Shown here piece by piece: positions 53,895 to 62,100 of a stretch of DNA of 64,000 nt (within the stretch, counting starts at the first letter, position 1; every line of letters begins with the position of its first letter). The notes below the pieces were generated by a model. It was not told the origin of the DNA. It saw only the letters and a program-made list of their open reading frames with translations, and ran no database searches. A program made the translations under genes and the position numbers. This stretch comes from Vicinamibacterales bacterium (lineage in GTDB: Bacteria > Acidobacteriota > Vicinamibacteria > Vicinamibacterales > UBA2999). Location: NCBI GenBank assembly GCA_030680175.1, contig JAUXWO010000113.1:1-64000 (forward strand). The letters run 5' to 3'.

Positions 53895-54893
53895 CTACAC
53901 CCAGTGCGTATGCGGAGCGCGGTTCTCGACGAACCATCCGTACAACAGACGCCCGTAGGTGCGTGACTGGATCCCATGCGCCTCGAAGAACGGCCCGAGC
54001 GCGCGTTGCAGCGCCGGCAAACGGTAGAACGGGACGCCCGGGAAGTAGTGATGCTCCAGGTGAAGGTTCGAGTTCAGGTACCAGAAGTTCCAGAACCAGT
54101 GCGCCCGCACCAGCGTGCTCCACTGCGCCGGATCGTCCGGATCGATCGCGTAGTGCTGCCCGAGCCGGTTGATGGTGAAGGCCACGGGGAACACGAAGAA
54201 GACCGGGACGATGTACGCGCGGAGCGCGGCCGCGCCGCCGAAGGCCCACCACACCCCGCCAAGGACGGCGAGATGCGCGCCGATCGACGCCAGCCGCTCC
54301 CACCGAATCGTCCGCTGCAGGGCCGGCGGGTACGTCGCCGTCTCGCGGCGCGCCGCGCGGAAGTAGATCGGGAACAGGGCCGGCGTCATGTAGAGCAGCT
54401 TCAGCCACCGCGCGTTGATCTTCGGCGACAGGTGGTGGCGCTTCGGGTCGTGATCGGACGAGCCCAGCTCCGCGTGATGATCGAGGTGCCACCGCGTGAA
54501 CTGCGTGGCCGAGAGGCCGCTCGGCATGGCGTAGAGCAGGCCGAGCAGGCGCTCCGCCCGCGGCCGCGGCGACGCGAACACCGCGTGGTGCACGACCTCG
54601 TGCAGCAGGACGGTGAAGTTGAACACCGTCCATCCCTGCACCAGCGCGAGCGGCACCCACAGGGCCGGGTGCTCGAACCGGACGAGCCCCCACGTCGCCA
54701 GGCCGAGCATGACGAACTGCCGCGCCGCCACCAGGAGATGGCGGGCCGGCGACTTCGCATGCAGGCGGAGGATCTCGTCCCGCGGCAGTGCCCGGCCCAG
54801 CTCCCGTTTGAGACCCGCCGCGTGCTCGCTGTAGTAGTGACGACCGGCCATCAACCCCTGCTGCCCGCCCGCGCGCGGCGCGCCCTGCGGCAT
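53895..54893 (-). CDS. Fatty acid desaturase family protein
   Basis: Histidine boxes HEVVHHAVF, RWHLDHHAELG, NLHLEHHYFP. Confidence 0.9.
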   Translation of the reverse strand: MPQGAPRAGGQQGLMAGRHYYSEHAAGLKRELGRALPRDEILRLHAKSPARHLLVAARQFVMLGLATWGLVRFEHPALWVPLALVQGWTVFNFTVLLHEVVHHAVFASPRPRAERLLGLLYAMPSGLSATQFTRWHLDHHAELGSSDHDPKRHHLSPKINARWLKLLYMTPALFPIYFRAARRETATYPPALQRTIRWERLASIGAHLAVLGGVWWAFGGAAALRAYIVPVFFVFPVAFTINRLGQHYAIDPDDPAQWSTLVRAHWFWNFWYLNSNLHLEHHYFPGVPFYRLPALQRALGPFFEAHGIQSRTYGRLLYGWFVENRAPHTHWV

Positions 54894-54900
54894 CGCCCCG

Positions 54901-55542
54901 CTAGTAATAGACGACCACGCGGAACGTCCCGCTGTTGTCCGCCAGATAGTCGTCATTGACCCCGAGGTAGAGTCGTCCGGATTCGCGTACGCGAATCGCG
55001 CCTTCATCGTCGCCGATGAAGAAGGCATCGCCGGACTCGCCGATCCGGCCGATCAGCGCGGCGGCCGGCCTCGACGGCAACGGCCGTGCGTCGTTCTCGG
55101 GCGAGTTGCGCTCGCCCGCCGGGCCGTCACGGCGTCCGCGGCCCCAGGTGACCTGTCCGGTGGCCGTGAAGTACACGACCTGCCCTGCGCGCACCTCCAC
55201 GCCGGTGTCGCTCCAGAGCGTACGCGCCTGGACGGTCACGCGCCGCTCACGCAGCCCGCCCGGACGCCGGTCCCCGCGCCGGTCGCCATCGACGCCGCCG
55301 CCGGCGAACGAGTTGGTGCCGCCGGTCCGCCGCGCCTCGAACTCGATCCGCCGGACCTCGAACTGATCCACGCGCACCAGCCGTCCACGGTCGGGCTGGA
55401 ACTCGACCACCCCGTTCCGAATCGACACGAGTTCGCCTTCGAGGCGCGTCCCGTCACGGAGGTAGAGCGTGTCGGCGGCCAGTCCCGCGACCGCGATCAC
55501 GGCGATCCCGACGACGAGCCCGAGCCGGTGGATTCCCTGCAT
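54901..55542 (-). CDS. Secreted protein with LecA/PA-IL-like domain
   Basis: Signal peptide; C-terminal VYFTATGQVTWGRGRRDGPAGERN...ALIGRIGESGDAFFIGDDEGAIRVRESGRLYLGVNDDYLADNSGTFRVVV resembles PA-IL. Confidence 0.7.
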   Translation of the reverse strand: MQGIHRLGLVVGIAVIAVAGLAADTLYLRDGTRLEGELVSIRNGVVEFQPDRGRLVRVDQFEVRRIEFEARRTGGTNSFAGGGVDGDRRGDRRPGGLRERRVTVQARTLWSDTGVEVRAGQVVYFTATGQVTWGRGRRDGPAGERNSPENDARPLPSRPAAALIGRIGESGDAFFIGDDEGAIRVRESGRLYLGVNDDYLADNSGTFRVVVYY

Positions 55543-55654
55543 GCGCGTCCTCCTCAATGTCGTAGGTCTGGCGAATGATCATATGATCATCCGGGCCGGG
55601 CGCTGTGACGCGTCCGGTGGAGCCTCCCCCGGCGCCCGAATGGAGAACCGAGTG

Positions 55655-56140
55655 ATGACCGCAGTCCGCCGCCTCGTGCCCGGCCTCGTCCTGATCGGCC
55701 TGCTGCTCCCCGCCGCGCCCGCGTACGCCGACGCCACGCTCTTCCTCGGCATCACACCGACCCCGGAGAACCGGGCCGCCCGCGGCTTCTCCGTCGGGTT
55801 CGGCCTGCTCGTGCTCGGGTTCGAGTTCGAGTATGCCAACACGGTCGAGGATCTGGCTGAATCGGGCCCCGCCCTGACGACGGGCATGGCCAACGTGCTG
55901 GTGCAGACGCCCGGCGTGGGCGGCCTGCAGCTCTATGCGACGGCCGGCGCCGGCCTCTACCGGGAGGAACTGGCGGCGCACTCGGAAACGAGCATGGGGC
56001 TGAACACGGGCGGGGGCATCAAGGTGCGCCTCGCGGGCCCGCTCCGCATTCGTCTCGACTACCGCGCGTTCCGCCTGCAGGGCGACCCGCTCCACAAGAC
56101 GTATCAGCGCTTCTACGCCGGCGCCAACCTGGCCTTCTAG
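55655..56140 (+). CDS. Putative outer membrane beta-barrel protein
   Basis: Signal peptide MTAVRRLVPGLVLIGLLLPAAPAYA; alternating beta pattern; terminal aromatic NLAF. Confidence 0.7.
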   Translation: MTAVRRLVPGLVLIGLLLPAAPAYADATLFLGITPTPENRAARGFSVGFGLLVLGFEFEYANTVEDLAESGPALTTGMANVLVQTPGVGGLQLYATAGAGLYREELAAHSETSMGLNTGGGIKVRLAGPLRIRLDYRAFRLQGDPLHKTYQRFYAGANLAF

Positions 56141-56144
56141 TGGA

Positions 56145-56274
56145 GTGTCTCGACTGAAGCGGTACTACCTGCATCTCCGCTCAACCGCGACTCTGCGGGC
56201 CGCCCAACGGGCGGCCCGGTCGTTCTTCGTCAACGACACGCCACTGGTGGCGTGTCTCGACTGAAGCGGGACTA
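56145..56274. repeat. 23-bp direct repeats flanking a GC hairpin intergenic element
   Basis: GTGTCTCGACTGAAGCGGTACTA (56145-56167) and GTGTCTCGACTGAAGCGGGACTA (56252-56274); internal GGGCCGCCCAACGGGCGGCCC hairpin. Confidence 0.75.
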
Positions 56275-56829
56275 GCGGCCGCCCGGCGGCTTGACGCCGG
56301 CCGGCGGCGCGGCGGGCGCCAGCGTCATGTTCGCGATCTCGACGAGGCTGAGCTTCGACGGCGGGCCGGCGTGCGCGTTCCGGTACTTCACCAGCAGCTC
56401 CTCGGGCGCGCCGTCCACCAGCGCATCGAGCACCGCCGAGGGACGGTAGTCCACGCCGGGCACCACGGGCGAGATGAGGTGCACGTAGAGCGCCTGCCCC
56501 TTGGCGTCGGGTTCGCTCGCCTTGTAGACGCGCCACCCCGCCGCCTGCGTGCGCCGCGCCGGATCGGGGCTGGCGGCCAAGGCGGCCTGGAGGGCACGGA
56601 TCATCGCTTCATAGTCGGCCGTCGTCGCGGCCGCGACGGGCACGAGGAGCAGGCCGACCTCCGTCTCGAACTGCACGACGGCCGGATCCTCGGACAGCCG
56701 GGCGGTCTCGGTGACGGGCGGGACAGGGGGTTGGGCGAGCGCGGCCTGCGGCCACAGCGGGGCCGCAGCGACGATGGCCCCGGACAGGGCCCACGGCAGC
56801 CACCGCGGACGGGTGGGCACTGGAATCAC
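56272..56829 (-). CDS. Secreted hypothetical protein, paralogue of 56894..57400
   Basis: Signal peptide; RRTQAAGWRVYK...PVVPGVDY...PEELLVKYRNAHAGPPSKLSLVEIANM. Confidence 0.75.
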   Translation of the reverse strand: MIPVPTRPRWLPWALSGAIVAAAPLWPQAALAQPPVPPVTETARLSEDPAVVQFETEVGLLLVPVAAATTADYEAMIRALQAALAASPDPARRTQAAGWRVYKASEPDAKGQALYVHLISPVVPGVDYRPSAVLDALVDGAPEELLVKYRNAHAGPPSKLSLVEIANMTLAPAAPPAGVKPPGGR

Positions 56830-56893
56830 GAATCGAGGGGATGAGACCGGTGGCGTGCGCGCCCCGGGGAACCGGCCCCCGGGGCGCTCCCCC

Positions 56894-57400
56894 CTACTGT
56901 CCCATCAACATGAAGCCGTTCAGCGAGCTGATTGCGCGACCCGCAAACGAATCACGGTACTTCACGAACAGCTCCTGCACTTCCACCGGGAAGACCTCGG
57001 CGATGAGGCGCGTGAGATCGTACTCCTCGCCCTTGACGACCGGGTCGATCACCATGACGTACACGGCGCTGCCCTGGGCCAACTGCGGCGACTTGAAGAT
57101 CTTCCACCCCGCCGCCTGCTGACGCCGCGTGGGGTTCTCGCTCTTCTGGAGCGCCTCCTTCAGCTTGGTCAGCACCTCTTCGAAGTCCGCGACCTTGTCG
57201 GGCTTGATGAGGATGCTGATGACGGCGGCATCGCCGTCCAGCGTCAGCACCGGCTTGGCAGGCTCCTGCGGCGCCGCCTGGGCCTCGGGCGCGGGATCCT
57301 GCGCGAACGAGGGTGTGGCCACGACGGTGGCCACGGCGAAGGCGACCCCCATCACGAACGACCGGCGCGCAGCCGGTGAGAAACTGCAAACTCCAAGCAT
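56894..57400 (-). CDS. Secreted hypothetical protein, paralogue of 56272..56829
   Basis: Signal peptide; RRQQAAGWKIFKS...DPVVKGEEY...VQELFVKYRDSFAGRAISSLNGFMLM. Confidence 0.75.
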   Translation of the reverse strand: MLGVCSFSPAARRSFVMGVAFAVATVVATPSFAQDPAPEAQAAPQEPAKPVLTLDGDAAVISILIKPDKVADFEEVLTKLKEALQKSENPTRRQQAAGWKIFKSPQLAQGSAVYVMVIDPVVKGEEYDLTRLIAEVFPVEVQELFVKYRDSFAGRAISSLNGFMLMGQ

Positions 57401-57431
57401 TGAGCGGCCTCCTTCAAGAATGGCGGTTACT

Positions 57432-58571
57432 CTACCGTACAGACCGGCCAATGAAAACCATCATGATTTCATTGGCCACGAGCATGCCGTCCCTCGTGAG
57501 CGCCAGCCGCTCCCCGGGACGATGGACGAGGAGGCCGGCCTCGACGAACGGGGCCAGCTCCGTGCCGTAATCATTCCACACGTCGAGTCCATATGCGTCA
57601 CGAAGTACGCGGAGGTCCACACCGTCCGTCAGGCGGAGCCCCATGAAGATGGCTTCACCGGCCCGCTCTTCGCGCGGCCGCGCGGCCTCGTCGACGCGCA
57701 CCGTCTCCCCGCGCTCGAGGCGTGCCACGTAGTCGCCGGTGCCCGACACGTTGCGCCACCGCCGATCGCCGCGGGTCGAATGCGCCCCACACCCGAACCC
57801 CGCCCACGCACCGTCCTGCCAGTACTTCAGGTTGTGGCGCGACTGCCGTCCAGGTCTGGCGACATTCGAGATCTCGTACTGGGCATAGCCGGCGGCGTCG
57901 AGCCGGGCCATGGCCTCGAGGTACATCGCTGCTGCGTCCTCGTCGGGCGCCACCGACCAGCCCCCACGCGCCATCTCGTCACGAAGGGGCGCGTTCGGAT
58001 AGATCTCGAGCAGGTACAGCGACGCGTGCTCGGGGCCGCACGCGATGAGCGCGTCGACCGACGACAGCCACGCGTCCACGGACTGGCCGGGCAGCCACAT
58101 CATCAGGTCGAGGCTCACGTTGTCGAAGCCCGCGGCACGCGCGGCGTCGAGGGCGCGGCGCGCCGTGTCGGCGGTGTGCAGGCGCCCGAGCCGCGTCAGC
58201 TCCTCGTCGCGGAACGACTGCACGCCGTAGCTGAGACGCGTGATGCCGGCGTCGCGGAAGCCCGCCAGCCGCGCCTCGTCGACCGTCTCGGGATTGGCTT
58301 CGAGCGTCACCTCGGCGTCCGGCGTCACCGCAAAGGCGTCGCGGCAGGCGCGGATGAGGGCCGCGACGTCTCCCGGCTCGAGCAGCGACGGCGTGCCGCC
58401 GCCGAAGAAGATCGTGTCCGCCGCGGTCCCGGGCTCTGCCGCCGCACGGATCTCGGCCACGAGCGCCTGGACGTACCGGGTCTTGAGCGGCCCGTCGAAC
58501 AGGCCGCGATTGAAATTGCAGTAGTTGCAGATGGCGGCGCAGAACGGGATGTGGAGGTAGATCCCAATCAC
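57432..58571 (-). CDS. hemW: HemW-like radical SAM protein
   Basis: IGIYLHIPFCAAICNYCNFNRG; FFGGGTPSLLEP; SLDLMMWLPGQS. Confidence 0.93.
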   Translation of the reverse strand: MIGIYLHIPFCAAICNYCNFNRGLFDGPLKTRYVQALVAEIRAAAEPGTAADTIFFGGGTPSLLEPGDVAALIRACRDAFAVTPDAEVTLEANPETVDEARLAGFRDAGITRLSYGVQSFRDEELTRLGRLHTADTARRALDAARAAGFDNVSLDLMMWLPGQSVDAWLSSVDALIACGPEHASLYLLEIYPNAPLRDEMARGGWSVAPDEDAAAMYLEAMARLDAAGYAQYEISNVARPGRQSRHNLKYWQDGAWAGFGCGAHSTRGDRRWRNVSGTGDYVARLERGETVRVDEAARPREERAGEAIFMGLRLTDGVDLRVLRDAYGLDVWNDYGTELAPFVEAGLLVHRPGERLALTRDGMLVANEIMMVFIGRSVR

Positions 58572-58589
58572 TGATGCATCACTGGATCA

Positions 58590-58702
58590 CGTACAAACAC
58601 GAAGGACACGAAGGCCACGAAGACGGACGAACACAAGACGCTCAGACCCCCAAGGAAAACTTCGTGCGTCCTTCGTCTCGTCGTGACCTTCGTGTTTGTC
58701 GT
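58590..58702. repeat. CACGAAGG-type hairpin repeat, both arms present
   Basis: cgtacaaacacgaaggacacgaaggccacgaagac ... cttcgtgcgtccttcgtctcgtcgtgaccttcgtgtttgtcgtct. Confidence 0.85.
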
Positions 58703-58709
58703 CTCGACG

Positions 58710-59570
58710 TCACGAGCCGGCTTTGCCGCCGGTCCACTTGAGCTCCGCCGGTCCCCGCTCGCGCAACTGGGCGCGGGCCATGCCGCGCGAGCGATCCGGC
58801 AGCCGGCGGGTGCCGCGCAGGTTCTCGGGCGAGAGGGGCGAGCGCTCGTGGTACCGCGCGATGTCGCCGGGTGTCGGGTTGGGGCCGCCGACCTCGCGGG
58901 CGTCGATGCCCTCCATGTGCACCCAGTCGCACATCTCGAACAGCCGCGACCGGATGCGCGCGCCCAGCCGGAAGACCATCGAGTTGGGGTCGCCGCTGTC
59001 GGGGCCGTCCTCGAGGTTCGTGGTGAAGATGGTGGGCCGCCCCTCGCTGTAGCGGGTGTTGACGACGAGCCCGAGCGTTTCCTGGACCCACTCCGACGTC
59101 TTCTCCGCCCCGAGGTCGTCGAGCACGAGCAGGTCCGCGTCGAGCACGGGGCGCAGCACCTCCATCTCCGTCTCGTCGCCGCCCGAGCTGTACGTGTCGC
59201 GCACGAGCTTCAGCAGCTCCCGCGTCTCGTAGAAGTAGCCGCGGGCGCCGCGCTGGCCGACGACCGCCTTCAGGATCGCGACGGCGAGGTGCGTCTTGCC
59301 GACGCCGTGCTGGCCGCGCAGCAGCAACCCGCGATCGACGACGGGGAACGCGTCGATGAAGGCGCGCGCCTTGCGGTGCGCCTCGCGCAGCGAGTCGTAG
59401 CTCTGCTCGAAGTTCGTGAGCTCGCAGTGGCGGTACCGGCGCGGAATCCGCGCGGCGGCGAGCGAGTGCTCGACGAGCTTCGCCTGCCAGCAGTCGCACC
59501 GCGCGACCTGCTCCACGCCGTCCGCCTCCACCGTCTTCCAGCCGCTGTCGCCGCAGATCTCACACGCCAT
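58710..59570 (-). CDS. DnaC/IstB-like ATP-binding protein (helicase loader-like)
   Basis: N-terminal zinc-finger-like CEICGDSGW...CDCW; LLRGQHGVGKTHLAVAIL; LLVLDDLGAEKTSEW. Confidence 0.87.
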   Translation of the reverse strand: MACEICGDSGWKTVEADGVEQVARCDCWQAKLVEHSLAAARIPRRYRHCELTNFEQSYDSLREAHRKARAFIDAFPVVDRGLLLRGQHGVGKTHLAVAILKAVVGQRGARGYFYETRELLKLVRDTYSSGGDETEMEVLRPVLDADLLVLDDLGAEKTSEWVQETLGLVVNTRYSEGRPTIFTTNLEDGPDSGDPNSMVFRLGARIRSRLFEMCDWVHMEGIDAREVGGPNPTPGDIARYHERSPLSPENLRGTRRLPDRSRGMARAQLRERGPAELKWTGGKAGS

Positions 59571-59591
59571 GACCGTCCTGCCCGTCCGCGT

Positions 59592-60443
59592 TCAATTCAG
59601 ATAACTCTTCAACGTCGTGTAGCGCCGCAGCTTCTGGAGCGCCCGCGACTCGAGCTGACGCACGCGTTCGCGCGACAGATGGAGCCGTTCGCCCGCCTGC
59701 CGCAGCGTCTGCGGATCGCCGTCGGCCAGCCCGTACCGCAGCCGCATCACCTCGCGCTCGCGCGGCTCCAGTTCGTCGAGCGCCCGGGCCAGATGGCGCG
59801 CGAACGCCTCGCGCAGCAGCGCGTCCTCGACGTGCGGCAGCGCCGTCTCGTCGGCCAGCGTGTCCCCCACCTCCGGCGCGTCCTCGCCCCCGCCCACGCG
59901 ATCGCTGAGCGACACATCGTCGGCCTGGAGCTGCAGGAGCAACTGGACGTCCGCGTCGGTGATCTCGAGTTCGTCGGCGATCTCCTGCACCGTCGGTGCG
60001 TGCTCGAGCTGCGCGGCGAGGGCGGCCACCTGGCGGCCGAAGCGGGCGGCCGCGCCGGACACGCGGTCGGGCACGGTGTAGACGCGGGCCTCCTCCGAGA
60101 GCAGGTGCATGATCGCCTGCCGGATCCACCACACCGCATACGTGATGAACCGGACGTTGCGTTCGGGGTCGAAGCGGCGCGCGCCTTCGATGAGGCCGAG
60201 GTTGCCCTCGTGAATCAGATCCAGGAAGGGCACGCCGAGCCGGCGGTACCGCTTCGCGTAGCTGACGACGAAGCGGAGGTTGCCTTCGACGAGCGCGGCC
60301 AGTGCCGCCTCGTCGCCGTGCTGCTGGATGCGGCGTCCGAGATCCCGCTCCTCGTCCGGCGTGAGGCGGGGGCACTTCGCGATGGCGCGCAGGTAGGCCT
60401 GCAGGCTGGCCGCATCCGCCGCGAGCGTCTCGAGCTTGCGCAT
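59592..60443 (-). CDS. RNA polymerase sigma factor, sigma-70 family (group 2-like)
   Basis: LVEGNLRFVVSYAKRYRRLGVPFLDLIHEGNLGLIEGARRFDPERNVRFITYAVWWIRQAI; region 4 HTH LRQAGERLHLSRERVRQLESRALQKL. Confidence 0.93.
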   Translation of the reverse strand: MRKLETLAADAASLQAYLRAIAKCPRLTPDEERDLGRRIQQHGDEAALAALVEGNLRFVVSYAKRYRRLGVPFLDLIHEGNLGLIEGARRFDPERNVRFITYAVWWIRQAIMHLLSEEARVYTVPDRVSGAAARFGRQVAALAAQLEHAPTVQEIADELEITDADVQLLLQLQADDVSLSDRVGGGEDAPEVGDTLADETALPHVEDALLREAFARHLARALDELEPREREVMRLRYGLADGDPQTLRQAGERLHLSRERVRQLESRALQKLRRYTTLKSYLN

Positions 60444-60484
60444 CCCGCGGCGATCTTACCACCGCGGCCCGGCGCCGGCACCGG

Positions 60485-60943
<459 letters not shown>

Positions 60944-60960
60944 CGTCGTCTCGACCCGTG

Positions 60961-62061
60961 TCAGCCCGCGTCGAAGGCGCCGGCCCTGACACTCTCGCCG
61001 TTCAGCCGGCCGAACTCGCGCAGCAGTTCCTTGGAGCGCTCGTCGAGCAGGCGCGGCAGCATCAGGCGCACCTCCACGACGAGGTCGCCGCGCCGCCCGT
61101 CGCGCGGCGACGGGACGCCGCGCTCGCGCATGCGGAAGCGCTGCCCGGACTGCGTGCCCGGAGGAATCCGTACGCGCGCCGGACCATCCGGCGTGGGGAC
61201 GTCGACGCGGGCGCCGAGCGCGGCCTCGTCGATCGCGATGGGGACGGTGAGATGCAGATCCTCGCCGCGCCGCTCGAAGAAGGGATGCGGCGCCACCTCG
61301 ATCTCGATGTACAGGTCGCCGGGCGGCCCGCCGCGGACGCCCGCATGGCCCTTGCCCGCCACGCGCACCCGCGCGCCGGTGTCCACGCCCGGGGGCACGC
61401 GCACGCGCACGATCTCGCTGCGCGCCTCGACGCCCTGGCCATGACAGGTGTCGCACGGCTGCTGCCGCAGGCGGCCGGCGCCGCCGCAGGCGCCACAGGT
61501 CTTGGCGAAGACCATGTGCCCCCGGACGGACCGCACCGTGCCGCCGCCGCCGCACGCCACGCAGGCCGACTCGACCGTCCGATGCACGCCGCCGCCCTCG
61601 CAGCTGCCGCACACCTCATGCCGCGTGACCGTCTCGACGTGGGTCATGCCGTGCCACGCCTCCTCGAAGCTGAGCGTGACGCGCCGGTGGAGATCGGCCC
61701 CGGCCTGCGGTCCCGCCGCGTCCGACGGGTTGGCGCGCCGCGTGAACACCTCTTCAAAGAGGTCGCCGAACGTAGTCGCGCGTTCCGCGTGCGCGCGGGC
61801 GCTGAAGTCGAAGCCCGCAAACCCGACCGACGGGCCGCCGCCGGCGGCCGACGGCACCTGGCCGGTGTCGTACCGGCGGCGCCGGTCCGGGTCGATGAGC
61901 GTCTCGTACGCCTCGAGGATCTGGTGGAACCGCCGCTCGGCCTCCCCGTCGCCCGGATTGATGTCGGGGTGGTACCGGCGCGCAAGACGACGGTACGCCC
62001 GCTTGATGTCCGCGGGCGTGGCCTGCCGTTCGATCCCGAGCACGATGTAGAGGTCCATCAT
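60961..62061 (-). CDS. dnaJ: Molecular chaperone DnaJ
   Basis: J-domain with HPD (YHPDINPGDGEAERRFHQILEAYETL); four CxxCxGxG-type zinc-finger repeats. Confidence 0.95.
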   Translation of the reverse strand: MMDLYIVLGIERQATPADIKRAYRRLARRYHPDINPGDGEAERRFHQILEAYETLIDPDRRRRYDTGQVPSAAGGGPSVGFAGFDFSARAHAERATTFGDLFEEVFTRRANPSDAAGPQAGADLHRRVTLSFEEAWHGMTHVETVTRHEVCGSCEGGGVHRTVESACVACGGGGTVRSVRGHMVFAKTCGACGGAGRLRQQPCDTCHGQGVEARSEIVRVRVPPGVDTGARVRVAGKGHAGVRGGPPGDLYIEIEVAPHPFFERRGEDLHLTVPIAIDEAALGARVDVPTPDGPARVRIPPGTQSGQRFRMRERGVPSPRDGRRGDLVVEVRLMLPRLLDERSKELLREFGRLNGESVRAGAFDAG

Positions 62062-62100
62062 GTCGTCCCTGCCGCCGATCGCGGCGCCCCCGGCGGCCGA

